55,935 bases of DNA from Planctomycetota bacterium (GTDB lineage: Bacteria; Planctomycetota; E44-bin39). Where the stretch lies: assembly GCA_004376375.1 (NCBI GenBank), contig SOJX01000014.1, positions 1-55,935 of the forward strand, in the 5' to 3' direction. The position numbers and the translations under genes were made by a program. Positions within the stretch are counted from its first letter, which is position 1, and each line of letters opens with the position of its first letter. The notes under the pieces were generated by a model. It was not told the origin of the DNA and made no database searches. It saw only the letters and a list, made by a program, of their open reading frames with translations. Shown one piece after another: positions 41,661 to 48,987 of the stretch.

Positions 41661-42326
41661 TTAGAACGGCCAGAGCCAGTCGAGGATCGTCGAAAGCAGG
41701 CCGCGCCTCGTCGAACTTGTCACCGGTCCGCCGCCTTCGCCCTCGTAGCGGATATCCGCATCGGCAATGTAGTCGGAATCGATTTTGTAACGGCCTTTTT
41801 CATCCTTCTGTATGTCGCGGATGGCAACACGCCCCGTAAGAATGATCACCGATTTTTCGCGGTTGATGGTGACGGTCTTGCGCGCTTCGATAAGGACGGT
41901 ACTCGATTCCGGGTAGACCTGCACAACGCTCGCGGCTATCTGGGCGCGGATCTCGCTCTGGCGGTCTGTGCTGCCTTTGCCGTCGGTGCGGTGGCGGGCA
42001 TCGATGTCTATTTTCGGCTGTCCCTGTGCACTCGGGAGCAGCTTGCCGTTGTTTATCCTCACCCACTCGTTCAGTGCGATATCAGTCCTGGTGCGCTTGT
42101 CCGTTGATTCCTTGCCGTCGGCGCTGGCGGTTGCGCGCTCGAGGATCTTCACGTGAACGATCTCACCCTCTTTGATCTCCACGGGCTCTTCCTCGGGATC
42201 GCTGTGCGGATCAGTCGTTACGACTTCTTTACTTGATTTGGCGATTACGTCGGCAAAAGCGCCGCCCGCAAGCGGGAGCGCGCAAAGGCAAGCTGCAATA
42301 AATCCTATGGCCAGTCTGCGAAACAT
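41661..42326 (-). CDS. flgH: Flagellar L-ring protein FlgH
   Basis: 221 aa. Core L-ring signatures: EGEIVHVKILERATASADGKESTDKRT, IRAQIAASVVQVYPESSTVLIEARKTVTINREKSVIILTGRVAIRDI, SDYIADADIRYEGEGG. It forms the outer-membrane bushing. The usual lipobox is not clear: the signal reads FIAACLCALPLAGGAFADV, so either an unusually short lipobox at C14 or an ordinary signal peptidase I site at AFA-DV. Four bases separate it from flgA. Confidence 0.93.
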   Translation of the reverse strand: MFRRLAIGFIAACLCALPLAGGAFADVIAKSSKEVVTTDPHSDPEEEPVEIKEGEIVHVKILERATASADGKESTDKRTRTDIALNEWVRINNGKLLPSAQGQPKIDIDARHRTDGKGSTDRQSEIRAQIAASVVQVYPESSTVLIEARKTVTINREKSVIILTGRVAIRDIQKDEKGRYKIDSDYIADADIRYEGEGGGPVTSSTRRGLLSTILDWLWPF

Positions 42327-42329
42327 GAG

Positions 42330-43337
42330 TTACTCCTTTCGAACCCTGCCAGGGCCTTCGACCGTGGCGGTATAAGTGCGTCTGGAAGTCGGGTTTTGAA
42401 CCAGAATTGTATCTCCAACGGCGCCGTCTTCCTGTGCGACGGCCGTCGTCGTAAGCACCATTGAGCCGTGCTTCACTGTCACGCGGACCTTTTTCCCTTT
42501 CATGATAACCGGCGGAAGAACAACGTCTCTGGCCGTGAGCATATCGCCTCCCGCCAGCCGCCTGGCCGTCCTCTTTCCGATAACATCTTTCAGGGCCAGC
42601 GCCTTGCCGCTCACGGACTGAACGGGCACTTCTTTCTCGCTGCAGACGGCCTCCGTAATCCTGAACCCGCCCGGCAGATTACGGTTTATGCGCACAACCG
42701 TAACAAGCTTGGTGATGCTGACTTCAAGGGTAACTGAGACAACCTTATCTTTCGCATCGCGGGCCGATACGTAAACGAAGACAGCGTCGCCGCTGATGAT
42801 TTCGGAGTTCTCCGCCGAAATCGTAATCGCACTCCCCGGCTCGGGAAAGACCGTACCTGTGCGGCTTTTCAGGACGCTGGTATCCACGCAGAGGATTTCA
42901 ACACGCGTGCGGCCGGACAGGTATCCGGCGAGAAAGCGCTGCACGGCCCTGCGAATGGGCGAAACGTCGAGCGATTCCCTGTCCGAGCTGCAGCTGACCT
43001 CGACTTTCAGCGCGCCCGTTATTTCAACGTCTTTCAAATCGACGCCGCGGTGCTGGAGCCTGAGCTCAATTTCCCTGCGGGTAACGGTGCGGGTTTCGCC
43101 TTTGTCCGGCGCATCGCCGAGCGCCGTCCCCGCGACAAGCTCCTTTGTCTCGTTATCAAATCCTGTAATCTCCGCTATATCGCCGAGACTTATACTCGCA
43201 TCGGAAGCTTCGGTGGAATCAGAAAGGCGGATCACGCCCGCCTCTGCGCCGACACAGATAAAGAAAAAGTAGAGAAATGCCGCCGCGACAAGCATCGTCG
43301 TCAACAGTTCCGAGATAGCGCGGTTTCTACCTGCCAT
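42330..43337 (-). CDS. flgA: Flagellar P-ring assembly chaperone FlgA
   Basis: 335 aa. The C-terminal SAF/FlgA domain (about 215-330) reads RNLPGGFRITEAVCSEKEVPVQ, LKDVIGKRTARRLAGGDMLTARDVVLPPVIMKGKKVRVTVKHGSMVLTTTAVAQEDGAVGDTILVQNPTSRRTYTATVEG as a pattern. N-terminal membrane segment or signal at about 11-31. It assists FlgI polymerisation in the periplasm. Located between flgG and flgH as in many flagellar clusters. Confidence 0.93.
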   Translation of the reverse strand: MAGRNRAISELLTTMLVAAAFLYFFFICVGAEAGVIRLSDSTEASDASISLGDIAEITGFDNETKELVAGTALGDAPDKGETRTVTRREIELRLQHRGVDLKDVEITGALKVEVSCSSDRESLDVSPIRRAVQRFLAGYLSGRTRVEILCVDTSVLKSRTGTVFPEPGSAITISAENSEIISGDAVFVYVSARDAKDKVVSVTLEVSITKLVTVVRINRNLPGGFRITEAVCSEKEVPVQSVSGKALALKDVIGKRTARRLAGGDMLTARDVVLPPVIMKGKKVRVTVKHGSMVLTTTAVAQEDGAVGDTILVQNPTSRRTYTATVEGPGRVRKE

Positions 43338-43359
43338 GTCTAATTCCTAACTTTGTGCC

Positions 43360-43380
43360 GGGCGGGTTTCAAACCCGCCC
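43360..43380. repeat. Perfect palindrome GGGCGGGTTT-CAAACCCGCCC
   Basis: A 21-bp near-perfect hairpin between flgG and flgA. Same word as the core of the palindromic element at 9365-9486; it could reduce read-through between the two operon parts. Confidence 0.75.
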
Positions 43381-43389
43381 CTGCATCTA

Positions 43390-44187
43390 TTACCCACGAA
43401 GGTTGTTTGCGACCTGCAGCATCTCGTCCGCGGTCCGGATCGAGTTCGCGTTGATGTCGTATGCGCGCTGGCCCTGGATCATGTCGGTCAACTCGCGTAT
43501 GACGTCGACGTTTGATTCTTCGAGAAATCCCTGTTTCAGCTCACCGAGTCCGGTGTCCCTATCGCCTGGATTGCCTTCAATCACGTTACCGGAGGCAACG
43601 GTTTCAACAAAGAGGCCGTCGCCAAGCGCCCGAAGACCGGCCGGGTTGATGAATTTCGCCAGTGTAATCTGTCCGGCGCTGGTAGCCGTTGGCTCACCGC
43701 GCATGATGTACTCGACAAGGCCTATCGGTGAAATGTTCATGGCGATGCGGTTGGCGTCAACCTGAATGTTGTCGGCAAGCCTGTACCCGTTCGAGGTAAT
43801 CAGGTTGCCGTCGGGATCGAGCTTGAGCGAACCGGAGCGCGTATAGGCAACCTGCCCGCCGGGGCCTATGACCCGGAAAAAGCCCTGGCCGTCGATCATG
43901 ACGTCGAGCTCTCCGCGTGTTTCTTTCGGGGTTCCGGTCTGGAACGAGCGCTGAATACCGATCAGGCGGGCGCCCGTACCGACCTGACTCCCGATCGGGC
44001 TCTGAACGCCCGCGACAGTCGTGCCGCCGACGAGGTTCAGTTCCTGGTAGAAGAGGTCCTGGAACAGCGCCCGGCTGTGCTTGTAGCCGGTCGTGTTCAC
44101 GTTGGCGAGGTTGTTCGCGATAACGTCGATGTTCAACTGCTGTGCCCTCATTCCATTCACAGCCGTCGAAAGTGCGCGAATCGTCAT
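43390..44187 (-). CDS. flgG: Flagellar distal rod protein FlgG
   Basis: 265 aa, standard. N-terminus MTIRALSTAVNGMRAQQLNIDVIANNLANVNTTGYK; the central GELDVMIDGQGFF...YTRSGSLKLDPDGNLITSNGY; C-terminus LEESNVDVIRELTDMIQGQRAYDINANSIRTADEMLQVANNLR. Builds the distal rod crossing the periplasm. Starts 29 bases after flgF. Confidence 0.96.
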   Translation of the reverse strand: MTIRALSTAVNGMRAQQLNIDVIANNLANVNTTGYKHSRALFQDLFYQELNLVGGTTVAGVQSPIGSQVGTGARLIGIQRSFQTGTPKETRGELDVMIDGQGFFRVIGPGGQVAYTRSGSLKLDPDGNLITSNGYRLADNIQVDANRIAMNISPIGLVEYIMRGEPTATSAGQITLAKFINPAGLRALGDGLFVETVASGNVIEGNPGDRDTGLGELKQGFLEESNVDVIRELTDMIQGQRAYDINANSIRTADEMLQVANNLRG

Positions 44188-44216
44188 TGTATTAATCCTC
44201 CGAAATTACGGTTTAT

Positions 44217-44951
44217 TTATCTTCCCAGCCGCCCGACGTCGTTTACCGCGCGCCCCAGCGTGCGGTCCTGATAGCGGATAGCCTGCATGTTTGCCTCGTA
44301 TATGCGGAAACCCTCGATCATTGATATGAGCTCGACAATCGGGCTGACATTCGACGCCTCAATGTAGTTACGCTTGACCTCGGCGGCGGAAAACACGGGC
44401 TCTTCGTTCGAGGTAAACATGTTTTCCCCGTGGCGCCTCATATGCCTGATGTTCTTAAAAGTCACGGCCCTGATGCTGTCGGCCTCGATATCTTGCGGGT
44501 CGCGGGTGTAGATTTTCTGCCCGCGCGAATCGAGAAGGAAGTACTCTCCGTCCGTAGTCATAAGGTAGCCGTCCTTGTTGGGGATGAAATTTCCCGAGCG
44601 GGTGTAGAAGCGCTCACCGGCCGAGTTCTCGCACATGAAGAACCCCTCGCCGGAGATGGCGAAATCGTAGTCGCCGCCGGTCCGCGTGAGAGCCCCGCCT
44701 TCGTGCACGGTCGCCACCTCATCCATGAAAACGCCGCCGTCGATCCGCTCGAGAAGCGGGTTCAGATGCATTCCGGAAATATTGTATCCCTCGGATGCAC
44801 GCTCCCGGGATTCAGGCGGACGCCTGGAAAAGATGGCCATCTGGCGGCGAAAGCCGCTCGTGTTAACGTTGGCGAGGTTGTTGGCAATGATTTCCTGGCG
44901 AGCGGATTGGACCAGGGCGCCGGCAGTTGAAACGTATATACCGTTAAGCAT
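44217..44951 (-). CDS. flgF: Flagellar rod protein FlgF/FlgG-like
   Basis: 244 aa. N-terminal MLNGIYVSTAGALVQSARQEIIANNLANVNTSGFRRQ; central DYDFAISGEGFF...YTRSGNFIPNKDGYLMTTDG; C-terminal IEASNVSPIVELISMIEGFRIYEANMQAIRYQD. The shorter length and position before flgG favour FlgF (proximal rod). First gene of the flagellar operon, with a sigma-54 promoter 46 bases upstream and GGAGGAACCGC before the ATG. Confidence 0.9.
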   Translation of the reverse strand: MLNGIYVSTAGALVQSARQEIIANNLANVNTSGFRRQMAIFSRRPPESRERASEGYNISGMHLNPLLERIDGGVFMDEVATVHEGGALTRTGGDYDFAISGEGFFMCENSAGERFYTRSGNFIPNKDGYLMTTDGEYFLLDSRGQKIYTRDPQDIEADSIRAVTFKNIRHMRRHGENMFTSNEEPVFSAAEVKRNYIEASNVSPIVELISMIEGFRIYEANMQAIRYQDRTLGRAVNDVGRLGR

Positions 44952-44996
44952 GCGGTTCCTCCATGAACACAGTGACTCTCCGTCGCCGCTTCATAA

Positions 44997-45012
44997 AGCA
45001 AAGTGCGTGCCG
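44997..45012 (-). promoter_or_regulatory. Sigma-54 (RpoN) promoter of the flagellar operon
   Basis: On the minus strand CGGCACGCACTTTGCT matches the sigma-54 consensus TGGCACGrNNNTTGCW at all but two positions, with the invariant GG and GC ten bases apart. Transcription would start about 12 bases downstream, giving a leader of about 34 nt before flgF. Sigma-54 control of rod and hook genes is known in many bacteria; an NtrC-family activator is expected elsewhere in the genome. Confidence 0.85.
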
Positions 45013-45281
45013 TAAAATTTTAAAACGTAAGACCTGGAAAGCGAAAATGCGTAAAACGGGGCTGGAAGGCAAAGAAGAGTTGAATCCCTGTCAGTGAACG
45101 CATCTTACGGGAAGGAAGGCTCGAAGATTCTCCGCGCGACCATGCTGCAGATTCTGCCGGGCGGGAGGTGGTTTCTGCCGATTGCGCGCCCGGAAGCGGG
45201 AACAATTATCTTATATCGCCGAACAGCAACGGGTCGAAAGGATGATTGGATGATGCCTGAGAAAGTTAATTAGGGTGACGG
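45013..45281. other. Intergenic stretch between the HEAT-like gene and the flagellar promoter
   Basis: No convincing gene, terminator or word tract. It probably holds the binding sites for the sigma-54 activator; I could not pick out a clear inverted repeat for one. Confidence 0.4.
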
Positions 45282-46226
45282 TCAGCGATGAAACCTGCCG
45301 CGCTTTGATTTGAGGGCTTTATTGATTTGCTCAATAACCCCGGGATCTTTTTCTGTTTTAAGAAGTTCTTCAAAAATCGGAACAGCCACCTTGGGGGCGC
45401 GCGCCTTATTGATCGCGATGACCGCCGTTGCGCGCACGGTGGGGTGAAGGTACTCGCGTGCGACTTTAACAAGGAATTCATCGGATTCCTTGCTCCACAG
45501 GTTCGAGTCGGCGACGGCGCGCACGATCGGACAGGCAAAAAGCACATTATATTCATCCGCCGGGTCAAGCGACTCAAACCTTGCGATAAGCTTCGGCACG
45601 AGGATGTCGGCCCTGCTGTACCTTGTAAGCGCCGACGTTATCGAGGCAAACATTTTCGCCCCCCGCTCGGCGTCGAAACGCTCGAGAAGGATATCGAAGC
45701 TGCGCTTGTAGGCCTCGGGGCTGGTTTTCTGCAGCTTTGCGCAAAAGGACATCATGCCGACGGCTTCTTCGCGAATCAGTATAAAACGGGTGTCCGGCGT
45801 CTCGTGATCGAGTATGGCAACCGCCATATCGAGCATATCTTTGACACGCTTGACATCGCCCAGCATATACCGCCGGTATCCGTGAAGTGCGACGGTTTTC
45901 GCGTCGATTTCCGCCTTATCGTGAAAATCATGAAAGAGGAAGCGGCGGATAACGCCGGGATGCGATTTTTCGTACTCGCAGATGCCGTCGAGCCATGACC
46001 CGTCTATACGCACCCCCGGCCCCGGTTTCGGCTTTTTCGCACGCGCAACCTTTATTGTATGCCAGAGACCCAGCAGCTCCGGATCAGGGGGCGCGTCGGG
46101 GGCCGGGCCGGTAGACGTTCCGGTCCCGTTTCCGTCTTTTTTTCCCTGGGTTGCGAGCAGGTAAACGGCAGCAATCGCCACCAGGCCCGTAATTACCAGA
46201 ACGGCTGCTGTTTTCGGTCTGCGCAT
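45282..46226 (-). CDS. Membrane-anchored HEAT-repeat-like protein
   Basis: 314 aa from the ATG at 46226; the longer frame would translate the terminator hairpin at 46245-46266. N-terminal TM anchor (about 6-26, TAAVLVITGLVAIAAVYLLA), a Gly/Thr/Pro linker, then helical pairs to the C-terminus. The last 60 residues (HPTVRATAVIAINKARAPKVAVPIFEELLKTEKDPGVIEQINKAL) fit a HEAT/PBS-type pair. A scaffold role is typical; no partner is apparent. Confidence 0.75.
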   Translation of the reverse strand: MRRPKTAAVLVITGLVAIAAVYLLATQGKKDGNGTGTSTGPAPDAPPDPELLGLWHTIKVARAKKPKPGPGVRIDGSWLDGICEYEKSHPGVIRRFLFHDFHDKAEIDAKTVALHGYRRYMLGDVKRVKDMLDMAVAILDHETPDTRFILIREEAVGMMSFCAKLQKTSPEAYKRSFDILLERFDAERGAKMFASITSALTRYSRADILVPKLIARFESLDPADEYNVLFACPIVRAVADSNLWSKESDEFLVKVAREYLHPTVRATAVIAINKARAPKVAVPIFEELLKTEKDPGVIEQINKALKSKRGRFHR

Positions 46227-46244
46227 AGATTTCTCTCTTATTTG

Positions 46245-46266
46245 AAAAAACCGGGCAAAGGCCCGG
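46245..46266 (-). terminator. Intrinsic terminator of the PxGFxSH-repeat gene
   Basis: On the minus strand CCGGGC-CTTT-GCCCGG (46251-46266) is followed by TTTTTT (46245-46250). It lies about 40 bases after the stop of the gene at 46307 and rules out the upstream start of the HEAT-like gene. Confidence 0.88.
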
Positions 46267-46306
46267 TTGAGTATTTTCATGGTCGGTGCATGAAACCTGC
46301 GGCACC

Positions 46307-46669
46307 TTATTCCATGTTATGCGATTCGAATCCCTTGGGCTTTTTGATCTCATCCGGCGAAAGCTTTTTCTTCTTTTCTGCAAACTTATGGCTGACGAAG
46401 CCCTCGGGCCTTTCATCTTCGGTCAGTTGCTTATCACCGCCCGGAATATAGTCTTCGACCGGCTCCGGTTCGGGAGGCGGCGGGGGAGGCGGAGCGGGGA
46501 TAAGGTCTTCGCGCGTATGGCGGCTGGTCGTAAAGCCCTTCGGGCGAACCTTATCATCAGGAACTCCCGGATCGTCGACTTCCGCCTGTGGTTCGACCTT
46601 TTTCGGTTCCTGTTCCTTCTTTTTCTTCTTGCGAAAAGCCTCAAACGGATCCTGATACGCGTCACCCAT
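46307..46669 (-). CDS. Small disordered protein with three PxGFxSH motifs
   Basis: 120 aa, no signal or TM. Low complexity (Lys, Glu, Pro; an 8-proline run at about 60-66). Three copies of a short motif stand out: RPKGFTTSRHT (about 42-52), RPEGFVSHKFA (about 87-97) and KPKGFESHNME at the C-terminus. Such spaced identical linear motifs usually bind repeated copies of a partner domain. Start supported by AGAGGTGCAAC, with its own promoter and terminator. No family recognised. Confidence 0.65.
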   Translation of the reverse strand: MGDAYQDPFEAFRKKKKKEQEPKKVEPQAEVDDPGVPDDKVRPKGFTTSRHTREDLIPAPPPPPPPEPEPVEDYIPGGDKQLTEDERPEGFVSHKFAEKKKKLSPDEIKKPKGFESHNME

Positions 46670-46705
46670 GTTGCACCTCTTACACGATACTTTCCGGTCA
46701 CTTAA

Positions 46706-46734
46706 ATGTTACCGTTTTGACACGGAAATGTCAA
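46706..46734 (-). promoter_or_regulatory. Strong sigma-70-type promoter
   Basis: On the minus strand a perfect TTGACA (46729-46734), a 17-bp spacer and TAACAT (46706-46711), about 37 bases before the gene at 46669. Confidence 0.7.
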
Positions 46735-46806
46735 TGTTTTTCAAGTCCGTTCGGGGAATCCACGCGATATAGAACAGAATATACGCCCGGGCGGGACGGG
46801 CCGGCG

Positions 46807-47769
46807 TCAGTCGGAAGGTTCTTTATACTTTTTCGACGTGCCGCCGTAACAGCGCAAGAGCCGGTCTTCCCCGCCTGCGACCAGGTATGCGCCGTCGGAC
46901 GAAAATACGGTCTTTACAACGCGGCCCTCATGCGGTGTGTAATGCGAAATGCAGACCTCATGCGGGAGTTCCCACCTCTCGAGCGTTCCCTCAAGGCCTC
47001 CAATCGCGATCTGAGGAAAGATGGGGTGAACAGCCAGCGATACGACTTCCTCCTGGCAGACGCTGAGAATGATGGGGCGCGGCTTTTCCTCGAAATCAAA
47101 GCGGCCGACGCGAACGACACCGTTTTTCTGGCCGAAAACAAATCTTACCCCGTCGGGCAGGATTTCGGCGCAGCGGGCGGCGAATTTGTAGGCGATCTGC
47201 TGCGGGTTATCGTTTGCCCTGAGATGCGGCAACTCCGTCTTCATCACAAGCTCAAAGAAAACCAGTTCTCCGCCTTCAAGGGGTATGATGATATTCTCAC
47301 CCGTATTCGATATGGAAATACCGGTCCCGGAGTGTTCTCCGTCGGAGACGTCGGTCGCGTTGAGGTGTTTCTCTTTCGTAATATCCCAGAGATGTATTGA
47401 GCCGTCTACATGCGTGGTGGCGGCGTACTCGTCTCCCGGGAAGATTCGGATTGCGCTCGCGGCCTTTTTGCGGCGTTTGATTTCGAACCGCTTGGATGTC
47501 TTTTCTATATCCCAGAGAATCAAACGCCCGTCGGAATAACCGGCAAGGAGGGAGCGTCCGTCGGACGTGCAGGCAAACCCGGTCGTGTTTTTTCCGACGC
47601 CGGGAAGGGACTTTTCCACTTCACCGGTCTCGATGTCGCGGAATTCTATCTCACCTTTGTCCGCGTTTGAAACCACAAACCTGCCGTCAGGCGTAACAGC
47701 CAGGTCGCGGAATGGTTCGTTTTTGTTGGAAGCCTCCCATAGAGGCTCCGTCGTGGGCAATTCGGTCAC
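46807..47769 (-). CDS. WD40-repeat beta-propeller protein
   Basis: 320 aa from the GTG at 47769, chosen because GGAG lies 6 bases upstream; a TTG 16 codons earlier has no ribosome site. About six or seven WD40-like blades, for example DLAVTPDGRFVVSNADKGEIEFRDIETGE, SLLAGYSDGRLILWDIE and VKTVFSSDGAYLVAGGEDRLLRCY. No signal peptide, so a cytoplasmic protein-interaction scaffold. No enzymatic domain attached. Confidence 0.85.
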   Translation of the reverse strand: MTELPTTEPLWEASNKNEPFRDLAVTPDGRFVVSNADKGEIEFRDIETGEVEKSLPGVGKNTTGFACTSDGRSLLAGYSDGRLILWDIEKTSKRFEIKRRKKAASAIRIFPGDEYAATTHVDGSIHLWDITKEKHLNATDVSDGEHSGTGISISNTGENIIIPLEGGELVFFELVMKTELPHLRANDNPQQIAYKFAARCAEILPDGVRFVFGQKNGVVRVGRFDFEEKPRPIILSVCQEEVVSLAVHPIFPQIAIGGLEGTLERWELPHEVCISHYTPHEGRVVKTVFSSDGAYLVAGGEDRLLRCYGGTSKKYKEPSD

Positions 47770-47883
47770 AGGTGACTCCACTCGCGTTCGTTTCGTCGAC
47801 CGGAATTCTACCCGCAAATGAAAGTCCAGTCAAGCGTTAGAGCGTTGAAATTTCTTTCAAAAGCGTGCAGCAGGATGCGCCGC

Positions 47884-47914
47884 TAAGCTGACGGCTGACG
47901 ACTAACGACTCTTA
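47884..47914. repeat. Heptamer tract (GCTGACG/ACTAACG)
   Basis: GCTGACG, GCTGACG, ACTAACG, ACTCTTA. On the minus strand it begins inside the stop codon of the nuclease gene (TAAGAGTCGTTAGTCG...). Confidence 0.75.
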
Positions 47915-48955
47915 GAACGGCAATTCCCCGTCTTTCGTCCCCGCGCGTTTGCCGGCTTTCCGCTTCGATGACGACTTCGGCTCGGAAGAGCCCGCGTCAA
48001 TGCGGCCGCGGTGGACGCCTTTCCAGAGCCGCGTATTGTCGAACATATATTTCCTGTCGGTCCATTCGTCGCCGGTATCGCCCTCCTCGGCCATGATTTC
48101 GTAAAAGGCCGACACCTTGGCGTCGATGTTGTCGAGGTGATGAAGCAGAACGGCCTCCGCGAAACACGGAATCTTCACCGCCCCCCACTCGACTTTTCCG
48201 TGGTGGGAAAGAATCATGTGTTCGAGCGCGCGGAACAGTTCTTCGGGAAACCCGTCGAGTGACCGCACCTTGTCGCAAAGAATCTCGCAGCCGATGGCGA
48301 GATGGCCGACAAGTATTCCCGCGTTACTGTAATTGAAGGTCCGCTCGTATTCTAATTCCCTTGTCTTCCCGACGTCGTGGAGAAAGATCCCCGCCCGCAT
48401 GAGGTCGGAGTTGACGGCCAGGTAATGCGGATAGATTTTTTCTCCCAGCTTAAGGAGTGAAAGGGTGTGCTCGAGAAGCCCGCCCAGATATGCCTGGTGC
48501 AGGCCTTTTGCCGCGGGCGCCCGCCGGAAAGCAGACATCAGGTTTTCGTCCTCGAAAAAGACATCAAGCAACCTGCGAAGCTCCGTGTGTTTAACCTTCG
48601 CCAGCAGTTTTACCAGTTCAGAGTACATCTCGTCCGGGTCGCGCTCCGAGGCCGGAAGGAAACTCGACGGATCAACCTCGCCCTCCGGAACGAGCTGGAT
48701 AGCATTTACGATTATCTGTTTCATGCCCTTGTACTCGTCGACGCGGCCCCGGACTTGCACCACCGAGCCGGCCGGAAGCTGTTCGTGAAACTCGGGAGAC
48801 GCGTCCCATTTCTTGGCGGCAATCGCCCCGCTCCTGTCGCTTAGCTGGAGCTGGAGATAAAACTTACCGTTCTTGGTGGTTTTCAGTTCGTTTTGGGAAA
48901 CGGCAAAGACCCGGTCCACCTCGGCGCCGGTTTTCAGTTCATGAATCGGTTCCAT
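47912..48955 (-). CDS. YhaM-like 3'-5' exoribonuclease (OB-fold + HD domain) with SSB-like tail
   Basis: 347 aa. An N-terminal OB-fold (about 10-90) is followed by an HD-superfamily domain (about 150-290) with H163, the H193-D194 pair, H218, H251-H252 and D275, the layout of YhaM/CBF1 nucleases acting on RNA or single-stranded DNA. A Ser/Lys-rich linker (about 322-341) leads to the C-terminal DGELPF, very like the acidic tip of single-stranded DNA-binding protein. The tip would let it recruit SSB partners (inference). The gene lies 32 bases after gatB on the same strand. Confidence 0.9.
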   Translation of the reverse strand: MEPIHELKTGAEVDRVFAVSQNELKTTKNGKFYLQLQLSDRSGAIAAKKWDASPEFHEQLPAGSVVQVRGRVDEYKGMKQIIVNAIQLVPEGEVDPSSFLPASERDPDEMYSELVKLLAKVKHTELRRLLDVFFEDENLMSAFRRAPAAKGLHQAYLGGLLEHTLSLLKLGEKIYPHYLAVNSDLMRAGIFLHDVGKTRELEYERTFNYSNAGILVGHLAIGCEILCDKVRSLDGFPEELFRALEHMILSHHGKVEWGAVKIPCFAEAVLLHHLDNIDAKVSAFYEIMAEEGDTGDEWTDRKYMFDNTRLWKGVHRGRIDAGSSEPKSSSKRKAGKRAGTKDGELPF

Positions 48956-48987
48956 GCAAACACCTTTCGTAATCTGCTGATGACGGT

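Noticed and set aside
46227..46280. Longer start (ATG at 46280) for the HEAT-like gene
   Set aside because: The first 18 codons would be a perfect terminator hairpin with a T-run; the ATG at 46226 gives a proper anchor helix.
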